Shown: one piece after another, positions 7,291 to 14,914 of the stretch
Layout of the letters: each line of letters opens with the position of its first letter
Position numbering within the stretch: the stretch's first letter is position 1
Origin: Massilia sp. NR 4-1
Lineage (GTDB): Bacteria > Pseudomonadota > Gammaproteobacteria > Burkholderiales > Burkholderiaceae_D
NCBI RefSeq assembly: GCF_001191005.1
Contig: NZ_CP012201.1
Location: 2,294,001 to 2,358,000 of the forward strand
Length of the DNA stretch: 64,000 bases
Direction of reading: 5' to 3'
Notes under the pieces: model-generated
The model's database searches: none
Seen by the model: only the letters and a program-made list of their open reading frames with translations
Told to the model about the DNA's origin: nothing
Translations under genes and position numbers: made by a program

Positions 7291-9093
7291 ATGACGCGGC
7301 GCTCGCTCTCCGACAGTTGCAGCCTGCAGCGCCAGGGCAGCGCCTGGCAGGGAGGGCAGCCGCACAGCTATCCCGAAAGCGGCAACGAGAATGCCGCCGC
7401 CGCCGACCTGCTGCTGAACGCCGCGCTGGCGCGCTGGACCGCCTCGGTCTCGCCGGCCGCCATGGCCGTGGCCTATGCCGACTGGCTTTGCCATCTGGCG
7501 CTGTCGCCGTCCAAGCAGCAGCACCTGCTGCAGCAGGCGGCCGACAGCGGCCAGCGCTGGCTGCAGTATGTGGAGCAGGCGCTGCGCCCCGGCCTGCCGG
7601 GCGAACCGCAGCCGGCCATCGAACCCCTGGCCCAGGACCGGCGCTTCGAGGAGGCACCCTGGCAACGCTGGCCTTTCAACGCCATCTCGCAAGGCTTCCT
7701 GCTGCAGCAACAATGGTGGCACCGCGCCACCAGCGGCGTGCGCGGCGTGTCGCGCCACCACGGCGAGGTGGTGACGTTCACCGTGCGCCAGATGCTGGAC
7801 TGGCTGGCGCCCTCCAACTTCATCGCCACCAATCCCGTGGTGCTGGACGCCGTGCTGCAAAGCGGCGGCGCCTGCCTGCTGAACGGCGCGCAAAAAGCCG
7901 CGGCCGATATCTGGCGCGGCATCACCGGCGCCGGCGCCGATGCGCCGCCGGCCTATGCGCCGGGCCGCAATCTGGCACTCACGCCGGGCACGGTGGTGCT
8001 GCGCAACCATCTGATCGAGTTGATACGCTATGCGCCCGCCACGCCCAAGGTGCATGCGGCGCCGCTGCTGATCGTGCCGGCCTGGATCATGAAGTACTAC
8101 ATCCTCGACCTGTCGCCGCACAACTCGCTGGTGCGCTATCTGGTGGAGCAAGGACATACGGTTTATATCATTTCATGGCGCAATCCCGATGCCGAGGACC
8201 GCGAGCTGTCGATGGAGGATTACCGCCAGCAGGGCGTGATGGCCGCGCTGGATGCGATCACGGAACAAAGCGGCGCGCACCACATCAACGCCGCCGGCTA
8301 CTGCCTGGGCGGCACGCTGCTGGCGATTACGGCCGCGGCCATGGCGCGCGACGGCGACACCCGCCTGGCCAGCGTTACCCTGCTGGCGGCCCAAGTGGAC
8401 TTCACCGAGCCGGGCGAGCTGTCGCTGTTCGTCGACGAGAGCGAGGTGAGCTTCCTGGAAGCGGGCATGTGGGAGCGCGGCTATCTGGACACGCGCCAGA
8501 TGGCGGGCGCCTTCCAGCTGCTGCGCTCCAACGATTTGATCTGGTCGCGCCGCCTGCGCGAGTACCTGCTCAACCTGCCCGCCGTGGACAGCGACCTGAT
8601 GGCCTGGAACGCCGACGCCACGCGCATGCCCTACCGCATGCACAGCGAATACCTGCGCAACCTTTTCCTGCGCAACGACCTGGCCAATGGCCGTTACCAG
8701 GCCGGCGGCCGGGCCGTGGCCCTGACCGATATCGAAACGCCCTTCTTCGCTGTCGGCACCCTGAGCGACCATGTGGCGCCGTGGCGCTCGGTGTACAAGC
8801 TGCTGTTGCTGGCCGACGCCGACGTCACCTTCCTGCTCACCTCCGGCGGCCATAATGCGGGCGTGGTGTCGCCGCCCGGCGAAACGGGACGGGTCTACCA
8901 GATCGCCACCCATCACGAGGACACGGCATACATCGATCCGGACAGCTGGCACGCCTGCGTCGAGCAGCACGAAGGCTCGTGGTGGCCCGCCTGGGCCGAA
9001 TGGCTGGCGCGCCTGGCCGGTCCGCTGGGCGATCCGCCGCCGCCCGGGCCGATGCTGGGCGAAGCGCCCGGCACCTATATCTTCCAGCGCTAG
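7291..9093 (+). CDS. phaC: poly(3-hydroxyalkanoate) synthase, class I type
   Basis: A 600-residue PHA polymerase that joins hydroxyacyl-CoA units into storage polyester. The N-terminal PhaC domain (about 90-260) is followed by an alpha/beta-hydrolase catalytic domain. The lipase-like box GYCLGG holds the nucleophile Cys338, and the expected Asp (Asp493 in TLSDHVAPW) and His (His521 in SGGHNAG) complete the triad. The start at 7291 is seven bases after the Usp stop; there is no strong ribosome site, suggesting coupling to Usp translation. It overlaps tail to tail by three to four bases with the phosphorylase gene on the other strand. Being behind an Anr/FNR box and away from phaA/phaB, it is likely a second, oxygen-limitation-linked synthase rather than the main one (inference). 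Confidence 0.9.
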   Translation: MTRRSLSDSCSLQRQGSAWQGGQPHSYPESGNENAAAADLLLNAALARWTASVSPAAMAVAYADWLCHLALSPSKQQHLLQQAADSGQRWLQYVEQALRPGLPGEPQPAIEPLAQDRRFEEAPWQRWPFNAISQGFLLQQQWWHRATSGVRGVSRHHGEVVTFTVRQMLDWLAPSNFIATNPVVLDAVLQSGGACLLNGAQKAAADIWRGITGAGADAPPAYAPGRNLALTPGTVVLRNHLIELIRYAPATPKVHAAPLLIVPAWIMKYYILDLSPHNSLVRYLVEQGHTVYIISWRNPDAEDRELSMEDYRQQGVMAALDAITEQSGAHHINAAGYCLGGTLLAITAAAMARDGDTRLASVTLLAAQVDFTEPGELSLFVDESEVSFLEAGMWERGYLDTRQMAGAFQLLRSNDLIWSRRLREYLLNLPAVDSDLMAWNADATRMPYRMHSEYLRNLFLRNDLANGRYQAGGRAVALTDIETPFFAVGTLSDHVAPWRSVYKLLLLADADVTFLLTSGGHNAGVVSPPGETGRVYQIATHHEDTAYIDPDSWHACVEQHEGSWWPAWAEWLARLAGPLGDPPPPGPMLGEAPGTYIFQR

Positions 9094-10631
9094 GCCGTCG
9101 CCTCCACCGTCACCAGCGCGCTTTGCGTCTCGGCATAGTCGAGCGCGTAGCGCAGTTCGCCCGGCGTTTCCGCATACAGCGTGAGCAGCGGCTGTCCCGG
9201 CGCCAGTACGGTTCCCAGCGGCGCGTGGAAGCGCAGCCCGGCGGCGGCGGCGCGCGGCGCGCCCGCCAGCTTGGCCAGGGTGGATAGCTTACGGTTGTCG
9301 ATGGCCACCACCCGGCCGCCATGGCGCGCCGTCAGCACCTGCGAGCAGCAGGCTTGCGGCAGTTCGCGCATGCCGCCCTGCGCCGCGCAGATACCCTGGA
9401 ACTTGCGCCAGGCCGCCCCGCTCTCCAGCGTCTGGCGCGCCAAGGCTTCGCCCTGGCCTGCTGCGGCCTTGCCGCCCAGTTCCAGCAACAGGCCCGCCAG
9501 GGTCAAGGCGCGCTGGCGCAGATCCTGCGGCGCATCGTCCTGCTGGCGCAGCACGGCCAGCACGTCGAGCGCTTCCTGCGCCGGGCCGATGCCGCTGCCG
9601 ACCGGCTGGCTGCCGTCGCTCAGCACGCAGCGCACATGCAGGCCAAGCGCCTGGCCGCAGGCTTCCAGCCTGGCTGCCAATTGGCGCGCCGCCTGCTCCG
9701 AGCGCACCTTGGCGGTGCGGCCCCAGGGAATATCGATCAGCACATGGGTGGCGCCGGCCGCCACCTTCTTCGACAGCACGGAAGCGACCAGCAGGCCATC
9801 GCTGTCCAGCTCCAGTGCGCGTTCGACGCGGATCAGGATATCGTCGGCCGGACTCAGTGCCACGCCGCCGCCCCAGGCGATGCAGCCGCCTTCGCGCTGC
9901 ACCACCTGGCGCATCTGTTCCACTTCCAGGCTGACGGGGGCCAGCACTTCCATCGTGTCGGCCGTACCGGCTGGCGAGGTGATGGCGCGCGAGGACGTCT
10001 TGGGCATGGTCAGGCCGCAGGCGGCCACGATGGGCACCACCAGCAGCGTAGTGCGGTTGCCCGGCAGGCCGCCGACGCAATGCTTGTCCACCACCACCTC
10101 GGCCGGCCATTGCATGCGCTGGCCGACCGCCACCATGGCCCGCGTCAGGGCGATGGTTTCGGCCAGGTCGAGATGGCTGCCGGAGCAGGCGGTGATCAGG
10201 GTGGCAAGGTGGATGTCGGAATAGCGGCCGGCCACGATATCCTGCGCCACGGCCAGCAAGGCCACATCGTCGAAGGGACGGCCTTGCAGCTTGGCGCGCA
10301 CGGCGGCGAACGACTGCAGCGGCGCGGCATGGCGCAGCTGCACCGGCGTGCCGTCGCGCACGCCGAGCGCCTGCCAGCTCGCTTCAGACAGGCCCGCCTC
10401 GTCCAGCTCCAGCAGCTCGCTGTCAGCCACATTCAGCGTGGCCGTCACCGTCAGCGCGCCGCATGTCAGTTCGATGCGCGACTGTGCCTCGAATCCTTCG
10501 GCGCGGCACACCGGGCTATCGCGCCGCAGATACACCACCAGGTGCTGATAGGTGTCGATGCCGAGGCGGCGCGCACGCAGCATGGAAGCGCTGGCGGTAT
10601 CGGCGTTGTTGGCGTGAGGCGGCTGGTGCAT
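9090..10631 (-). CDS. archaeal-type AMP/thymidine phosphorylase family protein
   Basis: A 513-residue nucleoside phosphorylase of the long, archaeal-type branch. It has an N-terminal beta-rich domain (about 1-90), a glycosyltransferase family 3-type helical domain, the phosphate/base-binding block KHCVGGLPGNRTTLLVVP followed by MPKTSSRAITSPAGTADTME, and a C-terminal pyrimidine-phosphorylase-type domain. KH-x-x-GG-x-PGN and PKTSSRAIT are the signature of archaeal AMP phosphorylases and their bacterial relatives, rather than of classical DeoA, so the substrate may be AMP or another nucleotide. The start at 10631 (MHQPPHANN) has GGAGAG about ten bases upstream; a longer form from 10679 lacks a ribosome site. 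It is preceded by its own Anr/FNR box. Confidence 0.85.
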   Translation of the reverse strand: MHQPPHANNADTASASMLRARRLGIDTYQHLVVYLRRDSPVCRAEGFEAQSRIELTCGALTVTATLNVADSELLELDEAGLSEASWQALGVRDGTPVQLRHAAPLQSFAAVRAKLQGRPFDDVALLAVAQDIVAGRYSDIHLATLITACSGSHLDLAETIALTRAMVAVGQRMQWPAEVVVDKHCVGGLPGNRTTLLVVPIVAACGLTMPKTSSRAITSPAGTADTMEVLAPVSLEVEQMRQVVQREGGCIAWGGGVALSPADDILIRVERALELDSDGLLVASVLSKKVAAGATHVLIDIPWGRTAKVRSEQAARQLAARLEACGQALGLHVRCVLSDGSQPVGSGIGPAQEALDVLAVLRQQDDAPQDLRQRALTLAGLLLELGGKAAAGQGEALARQTLESGAAWRKFQGICAAQGGMRELPQACCSQVLTARHGGRVVAIDNRKLSTLAKLAGAPRAAAAGLRFHAPLGTVLAPGQPLLTLYAETPGELRYALDYAETQSALVTVEATA

Positions 10632-10696
10632 ACTCAATTGACTCTCCAGTGGTGCTGATAATCCGCAAAGCCTACGCAAGCAGTGTGAACATGAAA

Positions 10697-10710
10697 TTGA
10701 TTCACGTCAA
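10697..10710 (-). promoter_or_regulatory. Anr/FNR box upstream of the phosphorylase gene
   Basis: TTGATTCACGTCAA matches TTGAT-N4-ATCAA at nine of ten positions. Its centre is about 41.5 bases from a plausible start site, with TAGGCT (10674-10669 on the minus strand) as -10 element, i.e. a class II position for the minus-strand gene. Together with the box at 6149 it brackets the Usp/PhaC/phosphorylase group. Confidence 0.75.
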
Positions 10711-10733
10711 AAAGAATGTCATATTTCTTTTGG

Positions 10734-10751
10734 TACACAGCTGTGTATAAT
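10734..10751 (+). promoter_or_regulatory. perfect palindrome overlapping TATAAT, before serine hydrolase
   Basis: TACACAGCTGTGTA (10734-10747) is a perfect 14-base palindrome and overlaps a perfect -10 hexamer TATAAT (10746-10751), 34 bases before the TTG start of the serine hydrolase. No good -35 is visible, so an activator or another factor may be needed, or the palindrome may be a repressor operator. The cognate regulator is not identified. Confidence 0.5.
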
Positions 10752-10785
10752 TGCCAAATCAGCAACCACCAGAAGAGAGACGTCC

Positions 10786-11901
10786 TTGAGCCAGCCCCGC
10801 GGCGCGCTTTGCGCCATTCTGTTTGCCGCCTTTTGCTTCCATGCCCACGCCGCGCCGGCCGCCGCGCCCAACCCGGCCGGCATTATCGCCACCGCCACCG
10901 CCGTGGCCCGCATCGACGACTACCTGACGCAGAATTTCGCGGCAGGCCAGCCGGGCCTCACCGTCATCGTCGTCAAGAATGGCCTGCCTGTGCTGCACAA
11001 GGCCTATGGGCTGGCGAACCTGGAACAGAAAACGCCGCTGGAACCGGCCATGAGCTTGCGCGTCGGCTCGGTCACCAAGCAGTTCACGGCGGCGGCCATC
11101 ATGCAGCTGGCGGAACAGAGTAAGCTCAAAGTCAGCGACAGCATCACCGCCTATCTGCCGGATTACCCGACCCACGGCCAGACCATCACCATCGAGCACC
11201 TGCTGACCCACACCTCCGGCATTCCCAACTATACGGCGCTGCCGGGCTTTGGCGAGATCGTGCAGAAGACGATGAGCGTCAACGAGATGATCGCCTTCTT
11301 CAAGGACAAGCCGCTGCAATTCACGCCGGGCGAACGCTTCAGCTACAGCAATTCCGGCTACTTCCTGCTGGGTGCCATCATCGAAAAAGTCTCCGGCCAA
11401 AAATATGCGGATTACATGCGCCAGCACATCTTCGCGCCGCTTCAGCTCAGCAGCACTTTTTACGACAGCGACGACTGCCGCGCCCAGCCCTGCGTGGCCG
11501 GCTATTCAAAGCGCCCTGGGGGCAGCTTTGACAGCCCCCAGGTCATCAGCATGACGCAGCCCTATGCGGCGGGCGCCCTGCGTTCCAGCGTAGACGATCT
11601 GGCGCGCTGGAATGCCGCCATCGTGGACGGCAAGCTGCTGAAACCGGAAACCTGGCGCCGCATGCACACCGCCTACACGCTGAACAGCGGCAAGACGGCG
11701 GACTATGGCTACGGCTGGTTTGTCGGCCAATTCAAAGGCCAGCCTATGTATAGACACGGCGGCGACATTCCCGGTTTCTCGGCCGGGACGCAGTATCTGC
11801 CGGAGAGCGGCATCTATGTCGCCGTCATCACCAACCGCGACGGCGGCCAGCCGGATATGGGAACCGTCACCAAGAAGATCACCACCCTGCTGCTGGATTG
11901 A
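10786..11901 (+). CDS. serine hydrolase, beta-lactamase class C/DD-peptidase family
   Basis: A 371-residue exported hydrolase of the AmpC-like/penicillin-binding-protein-like fold. It has a signal peptide (residues 1-22, ending near FHAHA), the SxxK motif Ser95-Val-Thr-Lys98, the Tyr187-Ser-Asn189 motif in FSYSNSGYF and a C-terminal HGG (RHGGDIPGF), the three sequence hallmarks of the family. Members cleave D-amino-acid peptides, esters or beta-lactams; the substrate is not predictable and resistance should not be assumed. The start is a TTG with GAAGAGAGA upstream; no ATG exists before the signal peptide. The next gene starts three bases after its stop. Confidence 0.85.
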   Translation: MSQPRGALCAILFAAFCFHAHAAPAAAPNPAGIIATATAVARIDDYLTQNFAAGQPGLTVIVVKNGLPVLHKAYGLANLEQKTPLEPAMSLRVGSVTKQFTAAAIMQLAEQSKLKVSDSITAYLPDYPTHGQTITIEHLLTHTSGIPNYTALPGFGEIVQKTMSVNEMIAFFKDKPLQFTPGERFSYSNSGYFLLGAIIEKVSGQKYADYMRQHIFAPLQLSSTFYDSDDCRAQPCVAGYSKRPGGSFDSPQVISMTQPYAAGALRSSVDDLARWNAAIVDGKLLKPETWRRMHTAYTLNSGKTADYGYGWFVGQFKGQPMYRHGGDIPGFSAGTQYLPESGIYVAVITNRDGGQPDMGTVTKKITTLLLD

Positions 11902-11903
11902 CG

Positions 11904-12530
11904 ATGGCGCAAGCTCCCAGCCTCAGCGAGTACGAACAAAGGCGCATGCTGCGGCCAACCTTCGGACTGGGCCTGGTTCTGCTCATTCATCTGGGTTTGC
12001 TGGCGGTCTTGAAAGCGCCCGGCCGGCACCTGGATCCGCTTAACGAAGGAGAACGGAGGCCGCCGGTGGTCTGGCTGGCGCCCATCAAGCCAGCCAAGCC
12101 CGTACCGCGCCCCGAGCCGGACAAGAAAGCACTGGAGAATGCACCGCCGCCGCGCACCAACCGGCCTTCAACGCAGCCTGCACCTGAACCTGTGCTGCCC
12201 GCACCTGCCACCATTGTTCAGCCGGAGGCGATTACACCGCCCGCCCCCGTTGAAGCAAACCGCGATGCAGCCAAATTCGATGTGAATGCGGCCCTGAAAT
12301 CGGCGCGCGTCATCGCCACCAAACGGGCTGGCAAGGACGATATTCCGCTCGATCAGCTCAAGGACAGGCCAGTCAATGAGCTGAGCACGGAAAGCAGGCT
12401 GGGTAAGGAGATCGCCAAAGCGGCGCGTCCCGACTGCATGGATGTGGTCCGCGGCGCCGGCACTTTAGCGCCGCTCGCGGCTGCCCTCGTCACCCTAACC
12501 GATAAAAAGGACTCCGGCTGCAAATGGTAA
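11904..12530 (+). CDS. proline-rich single-pass membrane protein, TonB-like layout
   Basis: A 208-residue protein with a short cytoplasmic N-terminus, one membrane helix (about 22-37, GLGLVLLIHLGLLAVL) and a long Pro/Lys/Glu-rich segment (about 55-125), then a small C-terminal domain with two Cys. The layout resembles TonB or TolA periplasm-spanning proteins, but no TonB C-terminal domain is recognisable. The ATG at 11904 is preferred over a TTG at 11898 that overlaps the preceding stop. It probably forms an operon with the serine hydrolase, suggesting an envelope role. No family is recognised. Confidence 0.7.
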   Translation: MAQAPSLSEYEQRRMLRPTFGLGLVLLIHLGLLAVLKAPGRHLDPLNEGERRPPVVWLAPIKPAKPVPRPEPDKKALENAPPPRTNRPSTQPAPEPVLPAPATIVQPEAITPPAPVEANRDAAKFDVNAALKSARVIATKRAGKDDIPLDQLKDRPVNELSTESRLGKEIAKAARPDCMDVVRGAGTLAPLAAALVTLTDKKDSGCKW

Positions 12531-12536
12531 GCGGCG

Positions 12537-13052
12537 TCAGTTCAGGCGCTTGACCATCACGCAGCGCTGGGCCGGATCATGGCCGCAGGTGGCCTCGTAG
12601 GCGACCTTGGCGACATAGCTCTCGCCCAGCTCCGCCGCCGCCACCTCGGCAAAGCCCAGGCGCGCATAGTAAGGCGCATTCCAGGCCAGGGAACGGTAAG
12701 TGGTCAGGGTCAGCGCTTCGACGCCCAGCTGGCGCGCATAGGCTTCCACCACCGCCATCAGGCGCGTGCCGATGCCGCGGCGCTGGCTGGGCAGCGCCAC
12801 CGACAGTTCCACGATAAAGAGATGGCTGTCCATCGCCTGCGCGGCAAGGAAGCCGCTCACTCCGCGCTCGCCATCCGCCACCCACAAGCGGCCTTGCTCC
12901 AGGCAACCCTGCAGGAAGCCGGGAGGCGTCGGTTCGCTATCGGCGATCCACTCCAATCCCGGTGCAGCGAGAAAAGCGCCGGTGGCGCTGCGCTCCACAT
13001 CGGCCAGCGAAGGAATATCGGCGGCCAGCGCCGGACGGATCAGAATGGACAT
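12537..13052 (-). CDS. GNAT-family N-acetyltransferase
   Basis: A 171-residue acetyl-CoA-dependent acetyltransferase. It begins SILIRPALAADIPSLADVE, typical of GNAT N-termini, and has the acetyl-CoA-binding motif A region ELSVALPSQRRGIGTRLMAV (Q/R-x-x-G-x-G) at about 80-100 and the motif B-like YYARLGF near 138. The substrate is unknown. The start at 13052 is chosen because it begins the domain; the in-frame extension upstream has no homologous look. It is convergent with the proline-rich protein gene and 73 bases downstream of the glycolipid-binding-type gene on the same strand. Confidence 0.85.
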   Translation of the reverse strand: MSILIRPALAADIPSLADVERSATGAFLAAPGLEWIADSEPTPPGFLQGCLEQGRLWVADGERGVSGFLAAQAMDSHLFIVELSVALPSQRRGIGTRLMAVVEAYARQLGVEALTLTTYRSLAWNAPYYARLGFAEVAAAELGESYVAKVAYEATCGHDPAQRCVMVKRLN

Positions 13053-13125
13053 GCGACAGCCCTGTAAAAAAAGTGCGCCGAGTGTAGCACGCCCTTTGCG
13101 CGCCTGCAGGGCGCCAGCGGCGCGT

Positions 13126-13674
13126 TCAGGCGATGCGCTTGAACAGTTGCGGGTAGTCGGTGACAAAGCCATCGGCATCAACCTTGAGCATGGCTTCAAA
13201 ATGGCTGGACACGCCTTCGTAGCGGTAACGGTCGGGCGCGCCAGCCATGGTGTAGGCCTGTTCCGCCTTTTCCACGCTCATGTTGGGAATGCGGATGAAG
13301 GCAACATCGATCAGCTGGCGTTGGCACAGTCCTTCGCCCAGGCGGCGGATGGGGATGGTATTGGTGAAGCAGCTGGCCGAGATATCGACATCGATGCAGC
13401 CGTCCAGCGCCGGTAAAGGCTGGCCATCCGCATCGAACCAGCGGCCCGCGCCGTCGGCGCTCAGCAGCAGACGCGCGCCATCCGGGCTGGCCAGGCGCAC
13501 CTGGCGCACCGCCCAGTCGCGCGCCAGTTCGATTTCGTAGAACAGGCCATAGCTTGACGCGTAGCGGCTGCCGATCACCATGCCGGCGGCCAGCAGGCCT
13601 TGCTCCGTTTCGCGCAATTCCAGATGTTCCAGGCCCACGCCCTGTTCGGGCACCCAGCGGCAAACCTTGTTCAT
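13126..13674 (-). CDS. putative glycolipid-binding family protein (DUF1089)
   Basis: A 182-residue cytoplasmic protein fitting the 'putative glycolipid-binding' family: it begins MNKVCRWVPEQGVGLEHLEL, and has the RVDY/YEIELA-type beta strand, a W-x-V-x-x-V-x-L segment (DWAVRQVRLAS), GAGRWFDADG with LDGCIDVDIS after it, and TNTIPIRRL, in the usual order. Function in the family is poorly defined. The start at 13674 has GGAGGGATGCC directly upstream, a strong ribosome site. It is followed upstream, on the same strand, by the redoxin gene with about 65 bases between. Confidence 0.8.
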   Translation of the reverse strand: MNKVCRWVPEQGVGLEHLELRETEQGLLAAGMVIGSRYASSYGLFYEIELARDWAVRQVRLASPDGARLLLSADGAGRWFDADGQPLPALDGCIDVDISASCFTNTIPIRRLGEGLCQRQLIDVAFIRIPNMSVEKAEQAYTMAGAPDRYRYEGVSSHFEAMLKVDADGFVTDYPQLFKRIA

Positions 13675-13739
13675 GGCATCCCTCCAAAGACTGGGATTGT
13701 AGCCGCGTCCGCGTTTTTCCGCAGGACGCGGCTGCACCA

Positions 13740-14303
13740 TCAAGGCGCGCCGGCAAGCAGCTGGCGGATGGCCTGCTCGGTTTCCTCGTAATTGCCTTCA
13801 CCGACGTGCTTCATGCGGATGCGGCCCTGGCGGTCGATCAGGTAGACGCTGGGCCAGTACTGCGTGCCGTAAGCGCGCCAGGTGGCATAGCGGTTGTCCT
13901 GCGCCACCGGATAACGCAGCTTGAAGCGCTGGATCGCCGCCGCCACATTGCGCGGCTCGCGTTCGAAGGCGAATTCCGGCGTGTGCACGCCGACCACCAC
14001 CAGGCCCTGGTCTTTATAGCGCTCATACCATTTGCTCACATGCGGCAGCGTGCGGATGCAGTTGATGCAGTCATGCGTCCAGAAGTCCACCAGCACCACC
14101 TTGCCGCGCAAGGAGGCCATGCTCAGCGCGGGGCCGTTGTGCCATTGCTGGATTTCGCTGAACTCCGGCGCGGCGCCGTAATCGGAGAGCGCCGCCATAC
14201 TTGTTGCGGCAGCGGCTCCACGCGGAGGGAACCACAGGAACAGAAACAAGAGCAGGAAGACGCCGGCAAGGGCGGCCATCAAGCGGGTCAACAGGCGTGT
14301 CAT
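13740..14303 (-). CDS. membrane-anchored thioredoxin-like redoxin (CxxC)
   Basis: A 187-residue thiol-disulfide protein facing the periplasm. Residues about 8-26 are a signal anchor (LMAALAGVFLLLFLFLWF); the rest is a TlpA/ResA/DipZ-like redoxin fold with active-site Cys79-Ile-Asn-Cys82 in FWTHDCINC, the cis-Pro region WPSVYLIDRQGRI and the VGVHTPEF strand. The WThxCxNC form is that seen in DipZ/CcdA-associated redoxins, so its reductant is probably the CcdA-type protein encoded at 17186 in the same locus. It follows the DUF2147 gene by ten bases and is the second gene of that operon. Confidence 0.88.
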   Translation of the reverse strand: MTRLLTRLMAALAGVFLLLFLFLWFPPRGAAAATSMAALSDYGAAPEFSEIQQWHNGPALSMASLRGKVVLVDFWTHDCINCIRTLPHVSKWYERYKDQGLVVVGVHTPEFAFEREPRNVAAAIQRFKLRYPVAQDNRYATWRAYGTQYWPSVYLIDRQGRIRMKHVGEGNYEETEQAIRQLLAGAP

Positions 14304-14313
14304 GGCGTTCTCC

Positions 14314-14763
14314 TTATTGCGCGGCCAGGCCACGGCGGCGCCAGACCTGGATCATGCCCTTGGCGGGATCGTCTTCGTAAATCCTGACCTGCAGCCGGCC
14401 CTGGCCTTGCGCCACAAGCTGGCTGTTATAGGTCTTGTTGCTGGCACGGTTATAGATGCGGCCTTGCCAGCCACCGCTTGCCATCGGCAACAGATCGAAG
14501 AGGATTTTTTTGCCGACCGGGGAAGGCGCGTCCGGATCCACCGGCATTTTTTCGCCGGCGGGACCGGTCATGGCGTTGTTCGCCAATACCTGGGTGACGA
14601 TGCCGCAATAGCTTTCGCCGCAAGCGGCGATTTCCACTTCCAGGTTGCCGTTTTCGGTCACCCAGCGGCCGGCTTCCGGCGCCTCGTCCCTGGCGGCGTA
14701 GGCATGGGCGCAGCCCACCAGCAGAACGGTGGCGGCAAGGCTCAGTTTCAGCGTCTGTTTCAT
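14314..14763 (-). CDS. DUF2147 exported protein
   Basis: A 149-residue exported protein of DUF2147. It has a signal peptide containing LLVGC at 15-18, which could be a lipobox (lipidated Cys18), or the peptide may be cut later after AYA. The mature part holds the family features GRWVTENGNLEVEIAACG, GKKILFDL, W.G.IYNRASNKTYNS and IQVWRR. The role is unknown; family members are secreted lipocalin-like beta proteins. It is first in an operon with the redoxin gene, behind a promoter region carrying copies of the TTTTGTATC repeat also found upstream of the response-regulator gene. Confidence 0.8.
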   Translation of the reverse strand: MKQTLKLSLAATVLLVGCAHAYAARDEAPEAGRWVTENGNLEVEIAACGESYCGIVTQVLANNAMTGPAGEKMPVDPDAPSPVGKKILFDLLPMASGGWQGRIYNRASNKTYNSQLVAQGQGRLQVRIYEDDPAKGMIQVWRRRGLAAQ

Positions 14764-14888
14764 TTAGTGCTCCTTCTTGGCTTGATTCGCAGCGGAGTGC
14801 TGCGGTCCATCCATTACAAAGGAGCGATGTATCCGGCATATATCCGCAACGCTGCGTATTGTCGGTTTTGCGTATCGAATGCCGCGCC

Positions 14889-14908
14889 ATACACACTGCG
14901 ATACAAAA
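14889..14908 (-). promoter_or_regulatory. candidate response-regulator site (TTTTGTATC repeat) before DUF2147
   Basis: Read on the minus strand this is TTTTGTATCGCAGTGTGTAT. The first 16 bases match the sequence at 17009-17024 at 15 of 16 positions. A further pair of TATCCG half-sites lies nearby (14831-14836 and 14841-14846). Shared motifs between two promoters of one locus that also encodes an OmpR-type regulator suggest direct binding by that regulator. Confidence 0.5.
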
Positions 14909-14914
14909 CCCTGG

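Noticed and set aside
10786..11901. Beta-lactam resistance gene
   Set aside because: The class C-like motifs are shared by many peptidases and esterases. Nothing in the context supports beta-lactamase activity.
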